Positions 1-9,700 of a stretch of 64,000 bases of DNA are shown piece by piece. Location: assembly GCF_000143415.4 (NCBI RefSeq), contig NW_003314395.1, forward strand, positions 306,658 to 370,657. The letters run 5' to 3'. Each line of letters opens with the position of its first letter. Within the stretch, counting starts at the first letter, position 1. Origin of the DNA: Selaginella moellendorffii. Its lineage: Eukaryota; Streptophyta; Lycopodiopsida; Selaginellales; Selaginellaceae. The notes beneath the pieces were generated by a model. It did no database searches, was not told where the DNA came from, and saw only the letters and a list, made by a program, of their open reading frames with translations. The position numbers and the translations under genes are program-made.

Positions 1-2525
1 TCGAAGAAGCCGATAGACAAGTCTTGCTGAACAATGATCACGAATCTCGCATGAACTAACATCAATGCTAAAGAAGAAATTATGGTACAACCCACAATAT
101 CTTCCTCAACACATCCATAAGCTAAACTTTATAATGCAAAGCTAATGAAGAGCATATCTACATCAATCCAAAAGCCAAGCACAACAAAGCTATGCTCGAC
201 AAGTGATCACCAAATGATCCTCCATGAATCCATCTATAGCAAGACATAACTCACTTCATAACAAGCACAGAAGAATCATCAATGATCGATATATTCCAAC
301 TCAAACCCAATAAAGATTCAAACTTTTTAATATCGATCACTAACTCTTCCATTTGTAGAGTTAGCATAGTCCATGACTAAATCACTTTTTCAAGGAAAAG
401 CCAAAGCTCAACCTCTACTAAACAATCTTGTCTAGAACACAACTAACTCAACTTGCCACTCAGTTCATTTGAACATCAACATAGTTGCTAACTAGCAAAT
501 GCATAAATGCTAATAACACAAAGCTATAACCAAATCATCAATACTATCTCTATTGAGGGTAATAAAACTCAATATCAATCCTAAGGATAGACATTTCATC
601 TCACTTGAATCTCAACATCAATAATATCAATGACAAGGCATCACTTTAATGCCATCAACACTATAACAAATCTAGAAGAAAGCAAGAGTGAATCACCATT
701 CAAAACTCTCTTGCAACCAAGCTAACCAAAGTTGAAGATACTTAACTCAGTATCCGAGACTAATCCTTCAGCAAAACTCAGTTACAGATAACATTTCCTC
801 AAGGAGTGAATCACCACATCCAAGACTCAATGAAATCCAACACTGCAAACTAAACGTAGCCAAATGATATTAACAAAGGAATTGACATGTCAACATGGAA
901 ACCCATGCAAGCCATGACACGATCCTCCATAACACCATCCGGTAAAGCAAACCCATCACTAATAAATCTTCATTTAGTGAAGCAAGTGTCAACAGTCCTC
1001 GACTAAGTTTACAGGTAATCACTAGTTGCAAAGCAACTAACAATCACTCTTCAACTTGCCTTCACAAGACCTAACACTATACTCATGTCATTGAGTTATA
1101 TACTTGTCCAGCATGAACATAATACCTCAGATACGAGATAAAGGTTCATGGAAAAGCATGAACTAAATGACCACTCAAATCCAACTCAACCGCAATAAGC
1201 TCACCAATGCATTTAGCCAACAGCTCTGAGTATACCTTTTGAAGAGGCTAGCTATGCATGATCAACACTCAATTGAAACTAAAGTGAAAACTATGAGATG
1301 GACTCATATTGGTATACAACCTCCTCATAAACAAAGTTTTAGTATGGGTACCAACATCTCAACTGCAAACAACTAAGTTGGACATCACCATCCTCAGCTA
1401 AGGTGCAAAGCTACCAAGACCAAGTCAAGATCAGTGAGAGCTCACTACTCTCATAGAGTCTAGTGAAATGCAAAGTGCAACCTGCCACCAAGTATAACAC
1501 TATAAAAGAAAGGCACAAGGGTCACCTTTCTAGAAAAACGCAACGGTCACTTTTTTACACCAACTCCAGACTCTATCCAACTCAATTGCTTTAGCCCCAA
1601 AAGTTAGCATCCCTTTCGGGCTGCATCATACAAACTATCTACTAAGATCTAAGCCAACCGAAGTCAACTCCAACCCTTTCACTAGTTTGTATTGGCTTAC
1701 GAAAATGAAATGGTTTTCGAGCAAAGTGACTAATAAATCAGCCATTGGAAAAGTCTAAGAAAATTTGTAGAAAATTTTCCATCCTAGAGAAAGAATGACT
1801 CTCAGTCCAGGAATACAAATTTTCAAGACTCAACCAACTTCCTCCTACTAACAACTTCACATAAGTTCACTTCAACACAAATTCTCATGACCCATAGTAC
1901 GCTTAAGCCTCGAACATCTCTTTTTGCCCATACTTTCGACATCCAACACTGACATTTGCAAAATGCAAAGTGAACATCCAAGACTTAATCACGAAGACTA
2001 TATCTTCGGATATTCTTATTGCACTAACACTCTTCTTCAACCATCTTCAAGATCCAATGTGAAGCCAAACACTAACAAGAAAAATGACATGGAAAATCAA
2101 GCTCTAAGGAAAATTCTTCATCACTCGAATTAACAATGCCACTTCCACTAACACAAATGTTAGCAATGTCAATGTCTCAACTACACATCTTCTCCATCCA
2201 ACAATCTACTCCAAGTATTAATGGATCTACCGATAAGCTATAGCAAATGAATGCTATAATCCTTTTAAATAAAAAATGGGCAAACTTAAGGAACCAAGAA
2301 ACCAACTTAAGCTTAACATAATGGACCACCATTGAGAATCCAGTTAAAGCTACTACAATGCTACTATATGCAAGTAGACTTAGCTTCACTATCAACCACT
2401 TTGGGGTTGATCATCATTTGACCAAGCAACTTCGTAAACACATTGCTCATTATCACATGGATATGACATAAGTATCACAATGATTTGATCATCAATTGAG
2501 TAACACAATGAGCAATGACATTGCT
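1..2525. repeat. Diverged LARD-type internal region
   Basis: The stretch has no convincing coding frame. It aligns by eye, in the same orientation, with about 45,410-47,925 inside the intact non-autonomous LTR element. Shared words include CAACACATCCATAA at 107 and 45,511 and GGTCACCTTTC near 1,520 and 46,932. Scattered substitutions and small indels show that it is an older insertion. Similarity stops near 2,525, where an oppositely oriented LTR piece begins, so this copy is rearranged. The start of the element lies outside the window. Confidence 0.75.
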
Positions 2526-2537
2526 TATTGCTCACTG

Positions 2538-2973
2538 CATCTGGCTTGGGTCTAAGCCCAAGTTCCATTCCATGCTAGCTGGTGGAGTACCCATGTCCTC
2601 ACATTAGGCCACTGGTATGCCGAAATAGCACCAAACTCCATTTGGCTTCGTTTTATGTGTTGGTCCTGGCATTGGGATGCTAGTTACTCTAAGACTGTTC
2701 CAAGCACTCTGGGCTCTTGTCCCTTCGCTCCTTAGGCTTTATGCTTAGGAGTTGCTCTATAGTTCGGTTCTATCACTCCTTGGCTCCATGCTTGGGAGTT
2801 TGGCACTGTTCCTTCATTCAATGGCCCAAGGCCCTGAACCTCGGGTTCCACACCACTATCTTTTGGACACGTGGCATGTGTCATGTGGCATAAAGAGGGT
2901 TTAGGTTCCACTTTGTAGTGTTATCCTACGGTAAATCACCATAGGATAAAGGGTCAAAACCACGTGCGCTACA
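2538..2973 (+). repeat. Truncated LTR of the LARD family, inverted
   Basis: This is the reverse complement of about 42,827-43,281, the terminal part of the LTR of the intact element. It ends in GTGCGCTACA, the expected CA-ended LTR terminus. It keeps the 27-base hairpin (one arm mismatch) and worn CACGTG motifs. It lies next to internal sequence of the opposite orientation, so an inversion or nested insertion with deletion has happened. No primer site follows the LTR end. Confidence 0.7.
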
Positions 2974-3055
2974 CTAAGTTAACCTCCCCGGCCAAGAGCC
3001 CATGACAATGGAATATAGGTGTCTCTATACCCCTCACCCCACCACGCCCTAGTAT

Positions 3056-3112
3056 GGGTTGGGACTTGAACCCAGCCTTGCTTTAGTGGGGGGTTGGGAC
3101 TCGAACCCAACC
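3056..3112 (-). other. Two tRNA T-arm-like hairpins
   Basis: On the minus strand two copies of a GGGTTCRAGTCCCAACCC-like hairpin lie about 35 bp apart (3,056-3,073 and 3,091-3,112). Each contains a good match to the RNA polymerase III B box (GGTTCGAGTCC type). I see no acceptor stem or D-arm at tRNA spacing, so this is not called a tRNA gene. A SINE remnant is possible. Confidence 0.3.
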
Positions 3113-3364
3113 TCTATAGAATATGTCTACGAATTTGACATCCTCATGGGGAGTCGGGCATAGTTCTCTACACCTGGTTGACCTAGCTAACCCATGCTAA
3201 TTAGCTTACCTTCGGCACGCCTTCGGGTCCCAACATATACCATTGCTCAACTTCACAAATTGATACTTTAATTGAACTTTGCATAAGTACATAGAATTCT
3301 GCCTTGCAGAAATTCCTCCACCAGATCTCGCGCGTTTGCTAGGTTCTCCTCCAGTTCCTATGTT

Positions 3365-3485
3365 GCTTTGCAGTGTGGAAATCCTTTCCACTTCACATGG
3401 AACTCTCTCACCTCACGTCCTTGTCACTTGCTCTTACGTGCATTGAGGATGGCCTCGACTTTGTATTCTTCTTCCCCTTGAATAA
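3365..3485 (-). pseudogene. Chromodomain relic
   Basis: Read on the minus strand, EEEYKVEAILNARKSK is followed by a TGA stop and then, in the same frame, VREFHVKWKGFPHCKAT. This is the Y.VE.IL....Y.VKWKG pattern of the chromodomain that many plant Ty3/gypsy integrases carry at the C-terminus. The domain is interrupted by one nonsense codon. Confidence 0.7.
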
Positions 3486-3715
3486 CCTCAGGTAAAGGTC
3501 TTATTTGGTCCTTGCGAAGCGGATCCACAAAGTACAGCTTGAGTAAGTTCACATGGAACACTAGGTGCATCTTCCCCATCTTTCGAGGAAGTCAAAGATA
3601 GTAAGCCACTTTACCGATTCGTGCCTAAATCTTGTAAGGCCCCGTGAACCTACTTAAGGAACTCAAAATCAATTCATTTACAGGAATACATGCATTTTTA
3701 CCTTTGGGTCAACTT

Positions 3716-3982
3716 TCAGCTGATCCCACTTGGTAACTTGAGGTTCTTGGTGTTCAACCACACCTTCTCCCCAACTTGGAACTCTACATCCCAACGCTTC
3801 TGGTTCGCGTACTTGGTTTGCCTTTGTTGAGCCCATTCCAAGGAATCCCTCACTAGATTCCAAATGTTGAGTCTTTCCGCCGTGAATGCCTCCACTACAG
3901 GTAACTCTCCATGATACTCGGCCACACCAAGTTTCACAGGACCTTCAATAGCTCGCCCATTGACGACCTCCCATGGACTCAC
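3716..3982 (-). pseudogene. Integrase C-terminal region
   Basis: The frame starts at the SPWEVVNGR motif (the SPFE.VYGR type) and runs through a helical linker (LEWAQQRQTKYANQKR) into FQVGEKVWLNTKNLKL, the hallmark of the integrase C-terminal SH3-like region of Ty3/gypsy elements. It ends in a stop, but coding similarity continues toward the chromodomain. Confidence 0.75.
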
Positions 3983-4019
3983 TGTGGACTCACTGTGGAC
4001 TCACTGTTACTCGAATGTG

Positions 4020-4865
4020 GTGAGTTGTTATAACACATTTCTGCAAGTTCCAAATGATTTACCCAATCGGTCTGGTCTCCCGAGACATAGCATCACAAAT
4101 AATCCTCTAGCTGCCTATTCACCCTTTCCGTTTGTCCGTCTGTCAGGAAGTGTTAGTGCCATCAAACTTGACTTAATACCCAATACCTGTCTATGGGTGA
4201 TAGGCTTTGTTGAATTTCAATTTGGTGCGATACTGTTCTAGGAGATTTCTCCAGAACCTACTGGTATCTCAATCTGAGATAATCTCTTCTGGCCTTCCCC
4301 GCACTCGAACCACTTGTTCAAAGAACAGCTTCGCCACACCTTCCGCATCCACTTCTGTTGTGGTGGGTATGAAATGAGCCATCTTCGAAAATGGGTCCAC
4401 CACCACGAATATCGCATCAAACCCCTCACTTGGGGGGAGTCCCGTGATGAAGTCCATCATAACACATTTCCACGGACAATCTGGAATTGGGATGCTTTGT
4501 AACAAGCCCCCACTAGCCTTAGTCACGGCTTTGACCTGCTGACATGTTGGACATGTCTTTACATAGTCTTGGATGTCCTTAGCCATATCTGGCCAGTGGT
4601 ACTTCCTTTTGAGTAAGCCCATTGTTTTGGGCACTCTGCCGTGTCCCACAAGAGATCCGTCATGACACTCTTCTAAGGCTACCTTCTTTAGTTCCCCTTC
4701 TGGAACATACACCCTTGTTTGCTTGTAATAGATGAGTCTATTGCATTCCGCATAGCCCGTTTTCTCTTCCGTTGGCAACTCACTTCTTTGGTGGGCTTCT
4801 CGTGCCTCTAAATTCCATAGCAACACTTCTTGTGCTAGACCATCGTTCTCATATGCTATCCACAC
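4020..4865 (-). pseudogene. Integrase zinc finger and core, Ty3/gypsy
   Basis: The zinc-binding domain shows H..H spacing (CHDGSLVGHGR) followed by CPTCQQVK. The core has the first catalytic Asp in MMDFITGLP, and FVVVDPFSKMAHFIP follows. A stop falls right after GRPEEIISD. The expected DGQTERVNRQLED motif with the catalytic Glu is readable further on (about 4,150-4,110) after more disruptions. A 13-base unit based on CTCACTGTGGA is repeated three times near 3,975-4,012. The domain cannot be functional as it stands. Confidence 0.8.
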
Positions 4866-4919
4866 ATCATCCCAAAAGGTTGTTGTTGCGCTGGATGTCG
4901 CTAATTTTAAGCTCGCTTT

Positions 4920-5597
4920 TCAACTTAGCGCATCCACCACGATGTTGCTCTTTCTAGGCTTGTACAGAATCTCGCAATCAAACTCAGCTAATGCATTGGC
5001 CCACCAACTCTGTTTCCCTCTCAGGTCGGGCTGTGACAAGAAGTGTTTCATTACCACATTGTCCGTGTAAACCTTGAAGTGTCTCCCAAGGTAGTGTCGC
5101 CACTCCTTGAGCGCCTTGACCACCGCAAACAATTCCTTCTCGTGGGCAGGCCACTTCCGTTGAGCCTTGTCCAACTTCTTTGAGAAGAATGCTACTAGAT
5201 GGTTGTTTTGCTTCAAAACTACACCCAACGCAAAGTTTGAAACATCTGTTTCTACCTCAAAGTCCTTACCAAAATTTGGTAACGCTAACACGAGAGCCTT
5301 CCTCAACTTCCCTTTGAAGTGGACGAATGCCGCCTCGCATTCCACTATCCATACCATCTTCCCTTTTCCCATTTGGTCCGTTAAGAGCAGGGCTACTCTT
5401 GAATAGTGTTTGATAAACTTTCGATAGTAGTTGCATAGCCCTAAGAATGCCCTTAACTCGTGTATATTCAATGGTCGCTCCCAATCAAGCTCTATTTCGT
5501 TAAAGTGGGAATTGTCATTATCCCACTTGTAAAATAAGGTTTCCAAACCTTTATATAGTATATAAATATAACAAAATTCAACTGCATTGAGGCACAT
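4920..5597 (-). pseudogene. RT C-terminus plus RNase H of Ty3/gypsy pol
   Basis: The translation runs from an RT thumb motif (RAFLGLCNYYRKFI) into RNase H. RNase H landmarks are ETDVSNFALGVVL, AFFSKKLDKAQRKW, HEKELFAVVKAL and YTDN before HFLSQPDLRG. The frame ends at a TGA after VVDALS, where a longer pol would continue. The frame stays open beyond the stop into the integrase part. The first 30 or so residues are unrelated sequence at the truncation point. Confidence 0.85.
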
Positions 5598-5872
5598 GCC
5601 ATTTTATTTTAAACAAGAAAATGTCTACTCAATCACTTCTCCTCCCCCTGCCACTGCTTCACCTCTCTCTTCTCCTTGTCATCGTTGTCCAATTTCTTTC
5701 CATCCTTTTAATATTGGCTCAGTTGCTCCGAGTCTAGGTAGAGCCCAAGTCCCCATTCAATCTTTACTTTCCCCTTATTAATAAAACAACTTCGTAGACT
5801 TCCAATAACATGCTGTAGCACTTCTAGTATAATGCAAATCCTTTCAAAGAATTGTCTTTTAATATTAATACA

Positions 5873-5894
5873 ATGGCATGGAACCCCATGCCAT
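5873..5894. repeat. Palindromic motif copy, 3' of the ParB/FCP1-like gene
   Basis: ATGGCATGG and CCATGCCAT arms flank a 4-base centre. It lies 35 bp downstream of the last readable codon of the minus-strand gene, in its probable 3' UTR. It is the lowest-coordinate member of the palindrome family that runs to 14,262. Confidence 0.7.
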
Positions 5895-5928
5895 AATAAG
5901 TTACATTTTTAAATAAATACATGCCATC

Positions 5929-6790
5929 TCAGACTGTTATTTTTTGCCTCCAACGCCTATACAATAATCTTGGAATTTCATCACTCTCCACACTATCAGG
6001 ATTTAAACCCAATAGTAATGCCATCTCTTCTCTAATACGTCCACGCTCATGTTCAGTGGTCGAAGAACCCATCCGGTTGAGCAGATTATAGAGATGCAGA
6101 TAGTGCTTGGCTAGACAATATACATGCCATAAATGATGACTGGTGTCTGTCTGATCAAATGGCTTCTGATATACCGTTCCATCTGCCATTTGGTTGATTT
6201 CTGCAGCCACCTCCTGGACTGGCTGGTTCTCTATCACCATCGCTCCAAGCTGTTTTGCAAGGTCCCCCAGAACATACGGTTTCTTCTCCCTAGTTTCCAT
6301 ACTGCAAGAGATGGGGTGCACTGCATATGTGTGCGTGTTCGCTGCAGTTTTAATCGGCGAGTCATCGATGATGAGAATTTCACTTGACCTAGCAGTCCGG
6401 TTCATCACTACAGCCTCTGGCTTGACGAAGATGGGCTTGCACCCCTCACATGAATCATAGTCAAGCAATCCTCCTGCATTAGGAGAAAGTCAAATGGTAA
6501 TATTACTCACGTCTGATCGTGCATCATCTATAGCAATGTTAATGCATTGTGGCGCATCATGGATGTCCAAACTCCCAATTGCAAATTGAACCCGGCCCTC
6601 TGTTTTAAGTGTCGCATAGTCATTATTAAATCCCGCAGTTTCTCCCGTGTGATTAATGTGAATCTGTCTCTTTTGACCAACTTGCGACCGTAGGCTTTGG
6701 AGGGTGCAGTGACATTCGAGGACGAGCCACGCTCATGGGAGAAAAGGACACCGTTCAGATCAAAAACGATACAGTACTTTCGCCGTGACT
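5929..6790 (-). CDS. FCP1/HAD phosphatase-like 3' region
   Basis: Exon 6,790-6,511 has YCIVFDLNGVLFSHERG, the nucleophile motif of the FCP1/NIF branch of HAD phosphatases with Asn in place of the second Asp, and GVWTSMMRHNA. Exon 6,473-5,929 has KPIFVKPEAVV and ILIIDDSPIKTAANTHTYAVHP, the conserved DDSP loop. The intron between them (6,474-6,510) is 37 nt. The first exon reads into a TAG at 6,528 and phases do not match across the intron, so a frameshift or a missed exon is likely. Family members dephosphorylate protein Ser/Thr, often on the RNA polymerase II tail. The Asn substitution makes activity here uncertain. Confidence 0.55.
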
Positions 6791-9700
6791 CTGAAATGAA
6801 ATGAGTCAGCATAAAAAATGGTACAAGTCAATTTTACCATCTACAATATTAGCGAATGGTGCTCCCAATGGTCGTTCAGAGGGTTTTGGTCGAGGAAACG
6901 TGAAGGGCGGAAATACTCTCCTCTACAATGTGGGGTCAATCGCATCCGATGGCGTGTGGGCACATGCCATTTCAGCTGTAGACTCTGGTACAACTGGCTC
7001 AACAGTGGCATGGGGTGGTTCCGATGGCGTGCGATCACACGCCATTTCAGCTGGTGCCTCCGTTGGCAAAGTGGACATGACCGAACAGGCAGCAGGGGCG
7101 GTGTAGGGAGGTTCCAACGGCGCGTAGTCAGACGATTGGGCACACGTTGAGTCCGTTGGAAATGAGGATACGACCGGCTCGGCGGCTGGGGCGGCCTCAT
7201 GCGGGTCCAATGGCGCCTGGTCACCGTCAGTTGGATATGTGGACAAGATTGACTCAGTGGTATGGGCAGCATCAAGTGGAGCGTGGTCAGCTTGCTTGGC
7301 GTTGATATGGATAGTAGCCTCCACCAGCTCTGATGACTCTTGCAGGCAAGTAGAGTCCACTAGCGGATCCATATGCATGTCCAAATATCTCCCTTCGATT
7401 GAGATGGTATCCTCCCTACTGGCTACTAAAAACAAACTTATTAGCACATTGAATCAACTATACTGTATTTACCATCAACTGCTATTGAGGAACTAGGACC
7501 GATATCACTTGGGCGCACTGCTGATTCTGAAGGATTGGACATACGTTTCAACCCTTGCTTGGCACTATCCTTCCTTGACACTAAAGGCTAGAGTTTGTAT
7601 CTTAATTCAATTGAATAATCTCTACTTACCATTTGCTTTGCAACCTACATGGACAATGTTAAAAATGGTAAAAGGTTAGGAATGGATGTACTATTATTTA
7701 CTTGATGGTTTGTCTTGTATGACCTTCCTCCGCTGCTCTTTGGCCACCTCAGGCTGGCCATCATCGTCATCATCGTCGTCGTCGTTATTGTGATCGTCAC
7801 CATTGTGAGGACCATCCAAGTCCTCTTCGTCCTCCTCTTCTTCGTCCTCCTCTTCTTTGTCCTCCTCTTCGTCCTTTTGCTCTTCCTGTTCATTATCTTT
7901 CTCTGGCTCCTCATCCCCCTCCTGCATTTCTTCCATAGGCTGCTCAGGCTGGATGGCTTGTTCTTCCAGGACCATCTTGGGAAAATCATCTGGCCGAGTC
8001 TCTATCTCAAAATACAAGACATCCATAGCCTGTTTTAGTGCGTGACCTAGGACTGTATCCTCACCCGATTGTCTTAACATGGTTTCTGCACGTTCTTACA
8101 CCCTTCGAAGACGACGAGATGAGAAAAACGTGGCCCTGACTTGAAAAGCATCCCTCATCCATTGTACCTCTCCATTGAGATTGGGGAAGGGGAGTCCGCC
8201 ATAGGAATCTGAGTCAGGAGGTGGTGACCGCGAGGCATTACCTATCATCTTTTCATTGCCCTTCTTCCTTTTCGAATCAAACGCCTCTGATCCCGACGAC
8301 TGTCCAACGTGCTTTCGCTTTTTATGACCACTGTCAGTTTGAGCTTGGTTGGTGCTTGCCTGTTTTGCCTTTGAAGAAGTGTCTCCTGCAAGGAATGGCA
8401 TGAGACCACACACCATTGCAAATATAATTTGTACCTCCTTTTTTCCTATTGCTTGTATGTTTATCCTTCTTCGACGTGCCACCAGTGCGCTTTTCAGTCC
8501 TCGTGTCTGAATATTCACAACGATCTATAATCAAAATGGCGTGAGGCCTCACGTGACCTTACCTTGTGCAGGTTGTGAGCTCGGCCCAACATGGGTATCT
8601 TCAACAGTAGCTGTTAACGCCGTTTCAGCATCTGGGGGTGGCCACGCTCCTGCATACAGAGCTTGTGAGATAACATTTAAACTTAAAGTGCGTACTCACC
8701 AGGTTCGCAGAGAAGATACTGTTTTTCTTTGGCAACTGTAATTATATGCTTCATTGAAGTCACCTCTTCAATAGAGTTTGTCACCGCAACACACGGGACA
8801 CCCTTGAGTAGTGCGGCTCGAAAGAATAGTCTGCCGTAGTTGTACTCGACAACGCATTTGCCCTTGGAGTCGGAAGCAGATGCTATTGCGTTGAAGACCC
8901 AGCTGAGCATTTCCCATGCTGCACCTGGAGCTTTCTCTGGATTCGAAAGCTCCATAGCCGTCTTCAGTTCCTCAAGCACGGGTAAATTGACCTCCCTCAG
9001 ATCAATTCGATCGGCCTTGTCGAACGGAGCTGGGAAGTCACTCCAGTCCCACTCTGCTGCAGGACCAATAACAAGGGCGAGCGTGAAGATGTAGACATTC
9101 GTCGGTATCTTCTTCTTAGCCATTATCCCATGGATCTCCTGCATCTCCTTGCCTTTCAACCAACCCTTCACCTCGTTTAAGGCTTTCCAGAACTTGTGAT
9201 AGGATTCGGAGTCGTAGATCATATAGTGGACTGAAGATTCCACCTCCGCAAGTCCCACCATTAAGTCAATGATGGAGCTGACTTCATCTGCATGAGTGAT
9301 CTCCTCGTTTGTGAAGTCCATCACACAAAAGATGTTCTTGACCTGCTCATCTCCGCGGGAAACGATGCTCCTCCACCTTTGATCCTCATCCGAATTCACG
9401 TATACCCGGTAAGGTTCTCGATAGGCCTCTGCTGCGGGGTCGAGCTGTTTCTGAAGCCGGCGGTCGACATCCCTCTTAATGAAATTTGGATACTGATCCA
9501 ACTTCTCAGCTTTACTTTTCGTGGCATCCCACAGCAGATCGATGAACTTGGGGGCCCCCTTCACGTAGTCGTCGATGTCTTCATTTGACAACTCCAGCTC
9601 TTCCATCATCTCTTGCGTGGTGTCGATGCTCACCCTCTCCACGGCCACTTGCTCGAAGATCCAATCCTTCAATAGTGCACGAGCTCTCAGAGTCGTGCAC

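Larger units (their letters stand above)
3200..5600 (-). mobile_element. Degenerate Ty3/gypsy chromovirus pol region
   Basis: On the minus strand, from high to low coordinates, come end of reverse transcriptase, RNase H, integrase zinc-binding and core domains, integrase C-terminus and a chromodomain. That is the pol order of a Ty3/gypsy chromovirus. The element is 5'-truncated near 5,600 in AT-rich sequence. It has in-frame stops between RNase H and integrase, in the integrase core and in the chromodomain. I could not identify its own LTRs. The LARD-type LTR piece at 2,538-2,973 points the other way and is not its 3' LTR. Confidence 0.85.

Noticed and set aside
2538-5600. LTR piece at 2.5-3.0 kb as the 3' LTR of the gypsy element
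   Set aside because: Its orientation is opposite to the pol region, and unrelated sequence separates them.
7715-8045. Forward-strand hydrophobic ORFs opposite the acidic exon
   Set aside because: Reverse complements of Glu/Asp codons give Leu/Phe/Val/Ser runs. They look like membrane proteins only by codon artefact.
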